From: Aquabacterium sp. A7-Y | Lineage (GTDB): Bacteria; Pseudomonadota; Gammaproteobacteria; Burkholderiales; Burkholderiaceae_C | DNA: 64,000 nucleotides | Direction of reading: 5' to 3' | NCBI RefSeq assembly: GCF_026153205.1 | Contig: NZ_JAPFBW010000001.1 | Coordinates: 248,001 to 312,000, forward strand | Shown here: positions 27,510 to 37,195 of the stretch, piece by piece | Layout: every line of letters starts with the position of its first letter | How positions within the stretch are numbered: the stretch's first letter is position 1 | Translations under genes and position numbers: made by a program | The notes under the pieces: generated by a model | What the model saw: only the letters and a program-made list of their open reading frames with translations | The model's database searches: none | Told to the model about the DNA's origin: nothing

Positions 27510-28682
27510 ATGAGCAGCACCGGTTTGGTCCTGATGGGCGGCGGGGCGCGGGCGGCCTACCAGGTGGGCGTGCTGGAAGCCCTGGCCGACATCTACCGGG
27601 ACCGCGGTGCGGCGGCCTGCGGCAATCCCTTTCCGATCATCGCCGGCACCTCGGCCGGCGCGATCAACGGCGCTGCGCTGGCCTGCCGGGCCGACGACTT
27701 CGTCGCCGCGGTCGGCGTGCTGCGTGAGGTCTGGGCCAATTTCCGCGCCGAGCAGGTCTACCGGGCCGACTCCTTCGGGGTCATGCGGACCGGGGCGCGC
27801 TGGCTGTCCATGCTGTCGCTGGGCTGGGTCATCGCACGCTGGCGCCGGGCGCGCCCACGCTCTTTCCTGGACAACACGCCGCTGGCGGCGCTGCTGCAGC
27901 AACTGGTGGATCTGGACCGGCTGCAACCGCTGATGGCCCAGGGGCACCTGCAGGCCCTCGCGGTGACGGCCTCGAGCTATTCCTCGGGCCAGCATGTCAC
28001 CTTCTACCAGAGCCGGGCCGACATCCGGCCGTGGACGCGCACCCAGCGGCTGGCCGTGCGCGATCAGCTCACCCGCGAGCACCTGCTGGCGTCCTCGGCG
28101 ATTCCCTTCGTATTTCCGGCCGTTCCACTGGGTTTGTCCGGTGCCACCGAGTACTTCGGCGACGGCTCGATGCGCCAGGCCGCGCCGATCTCGCCCGCCG
28201 TGCACCTGGGCGCGCGCCGCATCCTGGTGATCGGGGCGGGGCGTTTGCACGAGCCGCCCGGGCGGCGCCTGGTCTCGCAGGACTATCCGAACCTGGCGCA
28301 GATTGCCGGCCATGCGCTGTCCAATATTTTTCTCGATGCGCTGGCGGTGGACGTCGAGCGGTTGCAGCGCATCAACCACACCCTGGCCCTGATGCCGCCT
28401 GAACTGCGCGAGCGCAGCTCGCTGCGCCCACTGGACGTGCTGGTGATCGCGCCCAGCCAGCGCCTGGACGATATCGCGGGCCGCCATGTCGGCGCGCTGC
28501 CGGTGCCCATCCGCGCGATGTTGCGGGCGCTGGGTGTCACCAGCGTGCCGGGCGATACCCGGGGCGCGGCGCTGGCCAGCTACCTGTTGTTCGAGGCCGA
28601 CTACACCCGGGAGCTGATGGCGCTGGGGCGTGACGACACGCTGGCGAGGCGCGAGGAAGTCGAGCGCTTTTTCGGTTGGTAG
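27510..28682 (+). CDS. Patatin-like phospholipase
   Basis: A 390-residue cytosolic or peripheral lipase. The patatin catalytic elements are all visible: the oxyanion GGGARAAYQVGVLEAL (about residues 8-23), the nucleophile elbow GTSAGAING (Ser in GxSxG) and the catalytic Asp in DGSMRQAAPISPA. The C-terminal part carries a conserved extension with SNIFLDALAVDVERLQRIN, as in the larger bacterial RssA-like proteins. Start ATG 27510 is chosen since the longer open frame overlaps the His-rich gene. Its lipid substrate is unknown. Confidence 0.88.
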   Translation: MSSTGLVLMGGGARAAYQVGVLEALADIYRDRGAAACGNPFPIIAGTSAGAINGAALACRADDFVAAVGVLREVWANFRAEQVYRADSFGVMRTGARWLSMLSLGWVIARWRRARPRSFLDNTPLAALLQQLVDLDRLQPLMAQGHLQALAVTASSYSSGQHVTFYQSRADIRPWTRTQRLAVRDQLTREHLLASSAIPFVFPAVPLGLSGATEYFGDGSMRQAAPISPAVHLGARRILVIGAGRLHEPPGRRLVSQDYPNLAQIAGHALSNIFLDALAVDVERLQRINHTLALMPPELRERSSLRPLDVLVIAPSQRLDDIAGRHVGALPVPIRAMLRALGVTSVPGDTRGAALASYLLFEADYTRELMALGRDDTLARREEVERFFGW

Positions 28683-28696
28683 CTGGCGCAGAACGC

Positions 28697-28725
28697 AAAA
28701 AAAACGCCCCGGATGACGGGGCGTT
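28697..28725 (-). terminator. Rho-independent terminator of comEA
   Basis: A 9-bp perfect stem AACGCCCCG/CGGGGCGTT (28703-28711 and 28717-28725) with a 5-nt loop. The A-run at 28697-28704 gives a U-tract on the minus strand, so it terminates comEA. It may also slow readthrough from the patatin gene. Confidence 0.85.
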
Positions 28726-28746
28726 GTCTCGTGCCGGGTCGGCGCG

Positions 28747-29103
28747 TCAGGGCTGTTTCGTCGCCTTTTGAGCGGCGGGTTTGGCATTCTTTTCCGCCGG
28801 CTTCGCCTCCGCCTTGGTGTCGGTCTTGGCGTCGCCTTCCGCATAGGGGCTGCCGTTGACAGTCAGGCCTTCCTTGGAGAGGCGCGATGCACTGCCCTTG
28901 CCCACCCCGGCAACGCGCGCGATGAAGTCGTTCCAGTCCTTGTAGGGACCCGTCTTGCGCTCGGCGATGATGCGGGCGGAGAGCGTCGCGCCGACGCCTT
29001 TGACGGTCTCCAGCTGGGCCTGGTCGGCTTTGTTGACGTCTACCGCGGCGAAGGCGGTTGCGGCGAGCAAGGCCAGAACTGCAAACAGCATTTTTTTGAG
29101 CAT
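28747..29103 (-). CDS. ComEA-like helix-hairpin-helix protein, secreted
   Basis: A 118-residue protein. A signal peptide (MLKKMLFAVLALLAATAFA) is followed by a tandem HhH domain: VDVNKADQAQLETVKGVGA and FIARVAGVGKGSASRLSKEG. This is the ComEA architecture, a periplasmic or surface dsDNA-binding protein of natural transformation. The C-terminal 35 residues are an Ala/Lys-rich tail. AGGGAGGAG precedes the ATG. No other competence gene is nearby, as is usual for such short proteins. Confidence 0.88.
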   Translation of the reverse strand: MLKKMLFAVLALLAATAFAAVDVNKADQAQLETVKGVGATLSARIIAERKTGPYKDWNDFIARVAGVGKGSASRLSKEGLTVNGSPYAEGDAKTDTKAEAKPAEKNAKPAAQKATKQP

Positions 29104-29239
29104 GGGCTCCTCCCTGTGCGGTTGGCTGAACTGCAGCCGGCCGGGCCCTCCCGGCGGCTGCCCGGAATATAGGGAAGCACGCTGGAGGCGTCAGCCTGTC
29201 AAGCCATGCAGAGCCGCAGGCGCGCGGCGCGGCCCACCC

Positions 29240-30397
29240 TCAGTAGTCTTCGATGCGGCGCGGGGGATAGCTGTCCCAGGTGTGGCAGCCGGGGCATTGC
29301 CAGAAGTAGTGCGAGGCTTCGAAACCGCAGGCGGCGCAGCGGTAGCGCTGCAGCGGTTTGGCGGAGTGGGCCAGCACCTGGTGCAGGTGCTTGAGCTCGC
29401 TGCCTGTGAGGGCCTGCGGCTGGCCGCTGCTTTCGTCGAGCAGGTTCAGCGCCGAGGAGATCGAGGGATGTTTGGCGAGGTGCTGCGCAATCCAGTCGCG
29501 GCGCAAGGCCGGGTCTTCTTCCAGTTGGCGCAGCGCGCCCAGCAGGTCCACCGAGGGCGCACGCTCATACAAGGCGCGCAGCTTCTCCTTGGCCGGTGCG
29601 GACAGGCGTGCGGCCAGCGCCGAGGCGGCATAGTCGCGCGCCACCAGCGAGAAGGCGGTCGGGTTGGCCGTGATCAACTCGTTCCACAACTCGACGGCTT
29701 CGGCATGGCGCTCCAGCCTGGCCATGCGCTGGCCCGCGACCACCAGCGGCCGCGGCGCCTGGGGCGCGACGCGACGGGCTTCGGCCAGGGCCTCCGAGGC
29801 GGCCTGGGCATCGCCCTTGGCATCGGCATCGAGAGCGATCTCGCACCAGCAGTGCGCGATGCGGCTGGCGAAGGAGCCGGCCGCCGCGGCTTCGAGCTTG
29901 CGGGCCACGTCGATGGCCTTGCCCCAGTCGCGCGACCGTTCGTAGAGGCTCAGCAGGGCCAGCCAGGCATCGGTGCGGAAGGCCGAACCTTCGAGGGCCT
30001 GGTAGGCCATCTCGGCGCGGTCGAACAGGCCGGCCTTCAGGAAGTCCTGGGCAAGCGCGAACTGGGCCCGCTCGCGCTCCTCGCGGGGCAGGTCGGCCCG
30101 GCTCAACAGGTGCTCGTGCACGCGCACCGCGCGTTCGTACTCGCCGCGCCGGCGGAACAGGTTGCCGAGCGCGAAGTGCAGGTCCGAGGTGTCGGGGTCG
30201 TGCTGCACCGCCTCGATGAAGGCGTCGATGGCCTTGTCCTGCTGTTCGTTGAGCAACAGGTTCAGGCCTTTGAAATAGGCCCTGGGCGAGCGGCGTTCGG
30301 CCGAGCGCAACTGGCGGTTGTCGATGCGGGACGCGAGCCAGCCGAGCGCGAAGGCCACCGGTAGGCCGAGCAGCAGCCACTGGATGTCAAAGTCCAT
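29240..30397 (-). CDS. lapB: Lipopolysaccharide assembly protein LapB (TPR protein)
   Basis: A 385-residue inner-membrane-anchored protein. In the family it regulates LpxC degradation through FtsH and coordinates LPS synthesis with transport. One N-terminal helix (WLLLGLPVAFALGWLAS), then several TPR repeats (from about residue 35 to 320), then the rubredoxin-like zinc ribbon YRCAACGFEASHYFWQCPGC at the C-terminus, as in YciM. Its start overlaps the end of lapA by 11 bp, so the two are translationally coupled. Confidence 0.94.
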   Translation of the reverse strand: MDFDIQWLLLGLPVAFALGWLASRIDNRQLRSAERRSPRAYFKGLNLLLNEQQDKAIDAFIEAVQHDPDTSDLHFALGNLFRRRGEYERAVRVHEHLLSRADLPREERERAQFALAQDFLKAGLFDRAEMAYQALEGSAFRTDAWLALLSLYERSRDWGKAIDVARKLEAAAAGSFASRIAHCWCEIALDADAKGDAQAASEALAEARRVAPQAPRPLVVAGQRMARLERHAEAVELWNELITANPTAFSLVARDYAASALAARLSAPAKEKLRALYERAPSVDLLGALRQLEEDPALRRDWIAQHLAKHPSISSALNLLDESSGQPQALTGSELKHLHQVLAHSAKPLQRYRCAACGFEASHYFWQCPGCHTWDSYPPRRIEDY

Positions 30398-30710
30398 CGC
30401 GCGGCGGGTGCATCAGGGGGAGGGCTTCGTCTTCGGCCGCGACGGGCGCAGGGGCGGCGGCGGGCGCCTCGGTGCTGCTGGTCGAGGGCAGCTGCCGCGC
30501 GGCGCGGCGGTGGCGCCACCAGCTGGGCACCATCGCGAGCACGCCGAAGACGCAGCCGAGCGCGAAGGCGGCCAGCACGATGAAAACCGTCGGGGCCTGG
30601 GACTGGTAGCCGAAGAACCAGTGCAACACCGCCTCGTGCTGGTTGTTCAGCGCGAAGGCGAAAAGCAGGAAAAAGATGGCGGCTCGCAAGAGCCAGAGCA
30701 GTGCTCGCAT
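30387..30710 (-). CDS. lapA: LapA family membrane protein (DUF1049)
   Basis: A 107-residue protein with two membrane helices (about residues 5-22 and 38-60) and the LapA hallmarks NNQHEAVLHWFFGY and FALGCVFGVLA, followed by a basic cytoplasmic part WWRHRRAARQL and an Ala/Pro/Glu-rich tail longer than in E. coli. It works with LapB in LPS assembly. A minus-strand TAGAAT ends 7 nt before the ATG, suggesting a leaderless transcript starting lapAB separately from ihfB upstream. Confidence 0.85.
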   Translation of the reverse strand: MRALLWLLRAAIFFLLFAFALNNQHEAVLHWFFGYQSQAPTVFIVLAAFALGCVFGVLAMVPSWWRHRRAARQLPSTSSTEAPAAAPAPVAAEDEALPLMHPPRDGL

Positions 30711-30717
30711 CGCCCGG

Positions 30718-30723
30718 ATTCTA
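30718..30723 (-). promoter_or_regulatory. -10-like hexamer TAGAAT of lapA (leaderless arrangement)
   Basis: Minus-strand TAGAAT (5 of 6 to consensus) is followed by 7 nt and the lapA ATG at 30710. No Shine-Dalgarno sequence lies between. Confidence 0.45.
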
Positions 30724-30785
30724 GCCGTGCGAAGGAGTGCTCACGGGGAGTGATGGAGTCGGGACGCAGTCGCGCCGAGTGGCGC

Positions 30786-31160
30786 TCAGGCTGCGGCCTT
30801 GTCGACCGGCGCGGCCGCATCGGCCTGGCGGTCCTGGGTGGCTGTCTCGCCGGGCTGGGCGTCAGGCTCGGACAGCACCGTGCGGGCGTCCACCGCTTCG
30901 CGCAGGGCCTTGCCCGGCTTGAAGTGAGGGACCAGCTTCTCGGGGATGATCACCTGCTCGCCGGAGCGGGGGTTGCGCCCCACCCGCGGCGGGCGGCGAT
31001 TGATCGAGAAGCTGCCGAAACCCCGGATCTCGATGCGGTGCCCGCGCGCGAGCGCGTCGGACATCGCATCCAGGATGGTCTTGACCGCGAACTCGGTGTC
31101 GCGATGGGTCAGCTGGGAGAAACGTTCCGCCAGCTGGTTCACAAGATCGGATCGGGTCAT
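30786..31160 (-). CDS. ihfB: Integration host factor beta subunit
   Basis: HU/IHF-family DNA-bending protein, beta subunit of the IHF heterodimer. Seen: [39 protein letters not shown] and [21 protein letters not shown], all characteristic of IhfB. At 124 residues it exceeds the usual 94-105; the last 25-30 residues are an acidic Ala/Asp/Gln-rich tail. It lies 51 bp downstream of rpsA, the conserved rpsA-ihfB order of proteobacteria. Confidence 0.95.
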   Translation of the reverse strand: MTRSDLVNQLAERFSQLTHRDTEFAVKTILDAMSDALARGHRIEIRGFGSFSINRRPPRVGRNPRSGEQVIIPEKLVPHFKPGKALREAVDARTVLSEPDAQPGETATQDRQADAAAPVDKAAA

Positions 31161-31211
31161 GAATCCTGGTGTTGAGATCGGGGCGTCGGGTGGTCAGTCC
31201 AGCGGCTGGAA

Positions 31212-32927
31212 TCAGCCGTTGTTCTGCTGGTCGCTCAGCTTGGCCTTGAGCAGCGCGCCCAGGCTGGTGGTGCCGGCGTTTTCGCGGTTGTCGGCCGACA
31301 GGCGCTGCAGCGCTTCCTGTTGCTCGGCGTTGTCCTTGGCCTTGATCGACAGCTGCAGACCGCGGGTCTTGCGGTCGATGTTGATGATCAGGGCGGTGAC
31401 TTCGTCGCCTTCCTTCAGGACGTTGCGGGCGTCTTCGACGCGGTCGCGCGAGATTTCCGAGGCACGCAGATAACCGATGACGTCGTCGGCCAGCTGGATC
31501 TCGGCGCCGCGGGCGTCGACGCTCTTCACCGTGCCGGTGACCGTGGCGCCACGGTCATTGACGGCGGTGAAGTTGCTGAACGGGTCGGCGTCCAGCTGCT
31601 TGATGCCCAGCGAGATGCGCTCGCGCTCGACGTCGATGGCCAGCACGACGGCTTCGACTTCCTGGCCCTTCTTGTAGTTGCGCACCGCGGCTTCGCCCGG
31701 CTCGTTCCACGACAGGTCGGACAGGTGCACCAGGCCGTCGATGCCGGCCGCCAGGCCCACGAACACGCCGAAGTCGGTGATCGACTTGACCGGTCCCTTG
31801 ACCTTGTCGCCGCGCTTGAAGTTCTGGCCGAACTCGTCCCAGGGGTTGGGCTTGCACTGCTTCATGCCGAGGCTGATGCGGCGCTTGTCCTCGTCGATCT
31901 CCAGGACCATGACTTCGACTTCGTCGCCCAGCGTGACGATCTTGCTGGGAGCGACGTTCTTGTTGGTCCAGTCCATCTCGGAGACGTGCACCAGGCCTTC
32001 GATGCCCGGCTCGATCTCGACGAAAGCACCGTAGTCGGCAATGTTGGTGACCTTGCCGAACAGGCGGGTGCCGGTGGGGTAGCGGCGCGAGACGCCGACC
32101 CAGGGGTCGTCGCCCATCTGCTTCAGGCCCAGCGAGACGCGGTTCTTCTCGGCGTCGAACTTCAGGACCTTGGCGGTCAGTTCCTGGCCGACCTGGACCA
32201 CTTCGCTCGGGTGGCGGACACGGCGCCATGCCATGTCGGTGATGTGCAGCAGGCCGTCGATGCCGCCCAGGTCCACGAACGCACCGTATTCGGTGATGTT
32301 CTTGACGACGCCGTGCACCACGGCGCCTTCCTGCAGCGTCTCGAGCAGCTTGGCGCGCTCTTCGCCCATCGAGGCTTCGACGACGGCGCGGCGGCTCAAC
32401 ACCACGTTGTTGCGCTTGCGGTCGAGCTTGATGACCTTGAATTCGAGGGTCTTGCCTTCGTACGGGCTCATGTCCTTGACCGGACGGGTGTCGATCAGGG
32501 AGCCGGGCAGGAAGGCGCGGATGCCGTTGACCAGCACGGTCAGGCCACCCTTGACCTTGCCGGAGACGGTGCCGGTGACGAAGTCGCCGGACTCCAGCGC
32601 GCGCTCGAGCGACAGCCACGAGGCCAGACGTTTGGCCTTGTCGCGCGACAGGATGGTGTCGCCATAGCCGTTTTCGAGCGAGTCGATCGCCACGGAGACG
32701 AAGTCACCCACTTGCACTTCGAGCTCGCCCTGGTCGTTGCGGAACTCGTCGATGGGGATGTAGGCCTCGGACTTCAGGCCGGCGTTCACGACGACGAAGT
32801 TGTAGTCCACGCGGACGACTTCGGCCGTGATCACCTCGCCGGAGCGCATTTCAGAGCGCTGCAGCGATTCTTCGAACAGGGCGGCGAAGGATTCCGACCC
32901 TTGGGCGGTTTGGGTGGTTTGAGACAT
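31212..32927 (-). CDS. rpsA: 30S ribosomal protein bS1
   Basis: A 571-residue S1 that recruits structured mRNA to the ribosome. Six S1 RNA-binding repeats are visible; the later repeats are marked by [40 protein letters not shown] and [27 protein letters not shown] precedes the ATG. A leader or spacer of 179 bp separates it from the upstream aroA-cmk gene; it contains a GCCCCG/CGGGGC hairpin near 33050-33066. The aroA/cmk-rpsA-ihfB order is conserved. Confidence 0.97.
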   Translation of the reverse strand: MSQTTQTAQGSESFAALFEESLQRSEMRSGEVITAEVVRVDYNFVVVNAGLKSEAYIPIDEFRNDQGELEVQVGDFVSVAIDSLENGYGDTILSRDKAKRLASWLSLERALESGDFVTGTVSGKVKGGLTVLVNGIRAFLPGSLIDTRPVKDMSPYEGKTLEFKVIKLDRKRNNVVLSRRAVVEASMGEERAKLLETLQEGAVVHGVVKNITEYGAFVDLGGIDGLLHITDMAWRRVRHPSEVVQVGQELTAKVLKFDAEKNRVSLGLKQMGDDPWVGVSRRYPTGTRLFGKVTNIADYGAFVEIEPGIEGLVHVSEMDWTNKNVAPSKIVTLGDEVEVMVLEIDEDKRRISLGMKQCKPNPWDEFGQNFKRGDKVKGPVKSITDFGVFVGLAAGIDGLVHLSDLSWNEPGEAAVRNYKKGQEVEAVVLAIDVERERISLGIKQLDADPFSNFTAVNDRGATVTGTVKSVDARGAEIQLADDVIGYLRASEISRDRVEDARNVLKEGDEVTALIINIDRKTRGLQLSIKAKDNAEQQEALQRLSADNRENAGTTSLGALLKAKLSDQQNNG

Positions 32928-33106
32928 TCAGTTTCCTGGGGCCAGCCGCAGCTGGCGTGAGGTGCAACCTGGGTTGCGGGTTGAGTTGTCGAACCGGACC
33001 TTCGGCGTGCTTTGCAGCACAGGAGGGGGAAAAGGCCCGGGCCTGGGTGCCCCGCTCGCGCGGGGCGTCGCCGTTTCGGTGGCACAGGGCCGCAAGGCCC
33101 TGACCG

Positions 33107-35119
33107 TCAAACCGGCCGGCGTTGCTGCCACCAAGCCAGCACCTGCTGCACCGATTCCTCGATGCTCAGGGCCGAGTTGTCCAGCGACACCGCGTCCTCT
33201 GCCGGCTTCAGGGGCGCCGCACTGCGGGAGCGATCCCGGGCGTCGCGCGCCTCCAAATCCTGGCGAAGATCGGCAATGGTAGTTGAAATTCCCTTAGAAA
33301 TCAATTGCTTATGCCGGCGCTCGGCACGTGTGGCGGCACTCGCGGTCAGGAAGACCTTCAGCGCGGCGTCCGGAAATATGACGGTGCCCATGTCGCGGCC
33401 GTCCGCCACCAGGCCGGGCAGCCGGCGGAAGGACAGCTGCAGGTCGCGCAGCGCCTCCCGCACGGCGGCGTGGGCCGAAACGCGCGAGGCCAGCAGGCCG
33501 ACCTCTTCGCGGCGCAGCGCGTCGGTGACGTCCCGGCCGGCCAGCTCGATGCGCTGGTCGTCGAAGCGCAGTTGCAGGCCGGCGGCCAGCCGGGCCAGGC
33601 TGGCCTCGTCGTCGGCCGGGATGCCGGCGTCCAGCGCCGCCAGCGCGGTGGCCCGGTAGAGCGCGCCGGAATCGAGCAGGTGGTAGCCCAGCGCCTTGGC
33701 GACTTCGCTGGCGAGCGTGCCTTTGCCGGACGCGGTCGGGCCGTCTATCGTGATGACCGGGATGTCGGCCAGCTCGGCCTTCGCGACGCCGAACAGGGTC
33801 TCGAAGTAGTCGGGGAAGGTCTTGGCGACGCACTTCGGGTCGAGGATGCGCACCGGCGCCCCCGGCGCGGCGCCGGCCAGGCGGTTGAAGGCGGCCAGCG
33901 AGAAGCACATCGCGACGCGGTGGTCGTCGTAGGTGTGGATCGCGGCCGGGCGCCAGCCGTTGGCGGCGATCGGGTGCACCTCGATGAAGTCGGGGCCCTC
34001 GTTCACCTGCGCACCCAGCTTGCGCAGCTCGGTCGCCATCGCGGCGATGCGGTCGGTTTCCTTCACGCGCCAGCTGGCGATGTTGCGCAGCCGGGTCGGG
34101 CCGTCGGCGTAAAGCGCCATCACCGCCAGGGTCATGGCCGCGTCGGGAATATGGTTGCAGTCCAGGTCCAGCGCCTTCAAGGGCCAGGCGCCGCGCCAGA
34201 CCTCCAGCCAGTTGGGGCCTTGCTGCACGATGGCGCCCATGGCCTGGGCCGCTTCGACGAAGCGGATGTCGCCCTGGATCGATTCCGAGCCGACGCCCTC
34301 GATGCGCAGCGGCCGCGCGGCATCCGCCGCGAGCGCACCCAGGGCCACGAAATAGGAGGCCGAGGAGGCATCACCCTCGACGTGCACGTGCCCCGGGGAG
34401 CGGTAGCGGCTGCCGGCAGGGATCGTGAAACGGCGCCACTCCTCGCGTTCGATCGGGATGCCGAAACGCTGCAGCAGGTTGAGCGTGATCTCGATATACG
34501 GCTTGGAAATCAGCTCGCCCTGTACCTCGACCACCACCGGGCCCTGCTCGCTGAGCAAGGGCAGTGCCAGCAGCAGCGCGGTCAGGAACTGACTGGAGAC
34601 GTCGCCGCGCACCCGGATCGGCGGGCCCAGCCGCGGTGCACCGCCGGCCAGGCGCAGCGGCGGGTAGCCCTCGTTGCCCAGGTAGTCGATCCGGCAGCCG
34701 ACGCCGCGCAGCGCGTCGACCAGGTCGCCGATGGGCCGCTCATGCATGCGCGCGACGCCGCTCACCTCGAACTCGCCGCCCTGCAAGCCGCTCAGCAGCG
34801 CCAGCGCCGCGCACAGCGGGCGCATCGCGGTGCCCGCGTTGCCGAGGAAAAGCTGAGCCTGCGTCACGGTCAGGCGCCCGCCCAGGCCGATCACGCACAG
34901 GCCGCCATCCTGTGGCGCGATGCTGCAGCCCAGCTGCCGCAGCGCGGCGATCATCACGCGGGTGTCGTCGGAGTCGAGCAGGTCGTGCAACACCGTGCGA
35001 CCCTCGCTCAGCCCGGCCAGCAGCAGCAGGCGGTTGGAGATGCTCTTGGAGCCGGGCAGTCGCACCGTGCCGGCCGCGGCCTGCAGGGGAGGGAGGTCGA
35101 GGAATTCGGTGGCGTACAT
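33107..35119 (-). CDS. aroA-cmk: Fused EPSP synthase (AroA) / cytidylate kinase (Cmk)
   Basis: A 670-residue bifunctional protein. Residues 1 to about 450 are 5-enolpyruvylshikimate-3-phosphate synthase ([51 protein letters not shown]). Residues about 453-670 are CMP kinase, with the P-loop [10 protein letters not shown] from Gly460, [17 protein letters not shown] and [15 protein letters not shown]. The join ([17 protein letters not shown]) is in frame with no stop or frameshift signal. The fusion ties shikimate-pathway and pyrimidine-nucleotide enzymes that are separate adjacent genes in most bacteria. ATG 35119 has no strong ribosome site; the TTG at 35143 is a less likely start. Confidence 0.94.
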   Translation of the reverse strand: MYATEFLDLPPLQAAAGTVRLPGSKSISNRLLLLAGLSEGRTVLHDLLDSDDTRVMIAALRQLGCSIAPQDGGLCVIGLGGRLTVTQAQLFLGNAGTAMRPLCAALALLSGLQGGEFEVSGVARMHERPIGDLVDALRGVGCRIDYLGNEGYPPLRLAGGAPRLGPPIRVRGDVSSQFLTALLLALPLLSEQGPVVVEVQGELISKPYIEITLNLLQRFGIPIEREEWRRFTIPAGSRYRSPGHVHVEGDASSASYFVALGALAADAARPLRIEGVGSESIQGDIRFVEAAQAMGAIVQQGPNWLEVWRGAWPLKALDLDCNHIPDAAMTLAVMALYADGPTRLRNIASWRVKETDRIAAMATELRKLGAQVNEGPDFIEVHPIAANGWRPAAIHTYDDHRVAMCFSLAAFNRLAGAAPGAPVRILDPKCVAKTFPDYFETLFGVAKAELADIPVITIDGPTASGKGTLASEVAKALGYHLLDSGALYRATALAALDAGIPADDEASLARLAAGLQLRFDDQRIELAGRDVTDALRREEVGLLASRVSAHAAVREALRDLQLSFRRLPGLVADGRDMGTVIFPDAALKVFLTASAATRAERRHKQLISKGISTTIADLRQDLEARDARDRSRSAAPLKPAEDAVSLDNSALSIEESVQQVLAWWQQRRPV

Positions 35120-35188
35120 GGCGTACCGGGCCCGAAGGCCCAAAACAGGGGAGAAACGGCCGCGCCGGCGGCCGCACGTTGGGCCGGA

Positions 35189-36073
35189 CTAGCGGCCGGG
35201 CGTCGGCTTGGGCGTGGACATCTGCCAGCCCGAGCGGGCGTCGGCCGCGTTGCGGATCAGGTCTTCCAGCGCCTCGGCATTGCCGCTTTTCATCACGTGC
35301 TCCAGCGCGTCCAGCGTGTGGCGGAAGCGCAGCGATTGCTTCAGGATCTCTTCCTTGTTCGCCAGCAGGATGTCGCGCCAGATGGCCGGGTCGGCGGCGG
35401 CGATGCGGGTGAAGTCGCGGAAGCCGGGGCCGGCCAGCGAGAGGAAATCCTTGCCCGCCGGCTGCTTGTGGATGGAGCTGAAGTAGGCGAAGGCCAGCAG
35501 GTGGGGCAGGTGGCTGACCGCCGCGAAGGCGGCGTCGTGGTTCTCGGGGCTCATCTTGAGCACCTGGGCGCCAATGGCGGCCCACACGTCGGTGGCTTTC
35601 TGCAGCAGCTTGACGTCGGTCTGCGGCAGCGGGGTCAGGATGACCTGGCGCCCCGAGTAGAGCAGCGAGTCGGCGTGTTCGACGCCCGCGACTTCCTTGC
35701 CGGCGATCGGATGGGCCGGCACGAAGGACTCGATGCGGTCCTTGAGCACACGGCGTGCCGCGTCGACCACGTCGCGTTTGGTCGAGCCGACGTCCATCAC
35801 CAGGACGCCCGGCTCGACAAGGTGGCGGATCGCCTTGAAGGTCGCCTCCGACGCGGCCACCGGCACCGAGATCAGCACCACGTCGGAGCCCGAGACGGCC
35901 AGCAGGGCCGATTCCGCGGCGATGTCGATGACCCCCAGGCGCTTGGCCTTTTCAGTCGTCGAGGGCGACTTGCTGTAGCCGATGACACGCTTGACCAGGC
36001 CGGCACGCTTGAGCGCCAGCGCGAACGAGCCGCCCATCAGACCGCAGCCGATCACACCCAGTTGATTGAACAT
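35189..36073 (-). CDS. tyrA: Prephenate dehydrogenase
   Basis: NAD-dependent enzyme oxidising prephenate to 4-hydroxyphenylpyruvate for tyrosine. The 294-residue product starts with the Rossmann motif LGVIGCGLMGGSFALALK and has VMDVGSTKRDVVDAA, the substrate-binding FVPAHPIAGKE and HDAAFAAVSHLPHLLAFA. It lacks a chorismate mutase domain, in line with that activity being in PheA. It lies between pheA and aroA-cmk; the hisC gene often found here is missing. Confidence 0.95.
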   Translation of the reverse strand: MFNQLGVIGCGLMGGSFALALKRAGLVKRVIGYSKSPSTTEKAKRLGVIDIAAESALLAVSGSDVVLISVPVAASEATFKAIRHLVEPGVLVMDVGSTKRDVVDAARRVLKDRIESFVPAHPIAGKEVAGVEHADSLLYSGRQVILTPLPQTDVKLLQKATDVWAAIGAQVLKMSPENHDAAFAAVSHLPHLLAFAYFSSIHKQPAGKDFLSLAGPGFRDFTRIAAADPAIWRDILLANKEEILKQSLRFRHTLDALEHVMKSGNAEALEDLIRNAADARSGWQMSTPKPTPGR

Positions 36074-36094
36074 ATCTGTGCGGACTCCAACAGC

Positions 36095-37195
36095 TCAGTG
36101 CACATCGATAGGATAGGTGCCGAGCAGCTTGAAGAAGGCGCACACTCCGCGCAGCTCCTTCAGCGCGGCGGCGACCGGCGCGTCGTCGGGGTGGCCCTGC
36201 AGGTCGATGTAGAAGTAGTACTCCCACTGGCCCGAGCGCGCCGGGCGCGACTCGAAACGGCTCATCGACACGCCGTGCTGCTTCAACGGCACCAGCATGT
36301 CATGGACCGCCCCCGGGCGGTTCACGACCGAGACGACGAGGCTGGTGCAGTCGTGGCCGGAGGCCTTCGGCTGGGGATGGCTCTCGGGCCGCGTGACGAT
36401 GGCGAAACGAGTGCGGTTGTGCGGATCGTCCTGGATCGCCGGTGCCACCACGTGGAGCCCGTATTCGCTGGCGGCCCGCTCGCTGGCGATGCCCGCCAGG
36501 CGCGGGTTCTCGGCGGCCAGCCGGGCGCCCTCGGCATTGCTGGAGACCGGCCGCCGCTCCACGTTGGGCAGGTGGTTGCTCAACCAGCCGTGGCACTGCG
36601 CCAGCGCCTGGGGGTGGGCGCAGACCGCCTCGATGTCGTGCAGCGAGGTCTCCCTGCGCAGCAGGTTGTGGCGCACGAACAGGCTGGTCTCGCCGATGAT
36701 GAACAGCGGCGTGGTCAGGAACAGGTCGAGCGAGCGCGCAACCACCCCCTCGGTCGAGTTCTCGACCGGCACCACACCGAAGTCGGCCGCGCCGGCCGAG
36801 GTGGTGCGGAACACCTCGTCGATGCTGGCGCACGGTACCTTGACGATGGAGGCGCCGAAAAAGCCCAGCGCCGCGAGTTCGCTGAAGGTGCCGGCGGGTC
36901 CGAGGTAGGCGACCCGGGTTGGCGTTTCCAGCGCCCGGCAGGCCGACATGATCTCGCGCCAGATCGGCGCCACCGAGTCGGTCTGCAGCGGACCGGCGTT
37001 GATGGCCTTCAAGCCGTCGATCACCTGGGCCTCGCGCTCGGGGCGGAACACCACCGAGCCTTCCTTCTTCTTGAGTTCGCCGACGGCCTGGGCCAGGGCG
37101 GCGCGGCGGTTGAGCAGCGCAAGCAGTTCGCGGTCGACCGAGTCGATCTGCGTGCGCAGCATTTGGAGGTCTGCGGGGGACATGATTTCAGCCAT
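36095..37195 (-). CDS. pheA: Bifunctional chorismate mutase / prephenate dehydratase
   Basis: A 366-residue enzyme for the two steps from chorismate to phenylpyruvate. An N-terminal AroQ mutase ([20 protein letters not shown], about residues 12-90) is followed by the dehydratase ([37 protein letters not shown]) and a C-terminal ACT domain with the Phe-binding ESRP in [13 protein letters not shown], implying feedback inhibition by phenylalanine. Start 37195 ([10 protein letters not shown]) overlaps the serC end by 8 bp; a TTG or ATG a few codons upstream is possible. Confidence 0.95.
   Translation of the reverse strand: MAEIMSPADLQMLRTQIDSVDRELLALLNRRAALAQAVGELKKKEGSVVFRPEREAQVIDGLKAINAGPLQTDSVAPIWREIMSACRALETPTRVAYLGPAGTFSELAALGFFGASIVKVPCASIDEVFRTTSAGAADFGVVPVENSTEGVVARSLDLFLTTPLFIIGETSLFVRHNLLRRETSLHDIEAVCAHPQALAQCHGWLSNHLPNVERRPVSSNAEGARLAAENPRLAGIASERAASEYGLHVVAPAIQDDPHNRTRFAIVTRPESHPQPKASGHDCTSLVVSVVNRPGAVHDMLVPLKQHGVSMSRFESRPARSGQWEYYFYIDLQGHPDDAPVAAALKELRGVCAFFKLLGTYPIDVH

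Noticed and set aside
23264-27520. A 1418-codon open frame antisense to dnaE
   Set aside because: High GC suppresses stops on the opposite strand. The translation is His/Leu/Val/Asp-rich with no recognisable domain, while dnaE on the plus strand is unmistakable.
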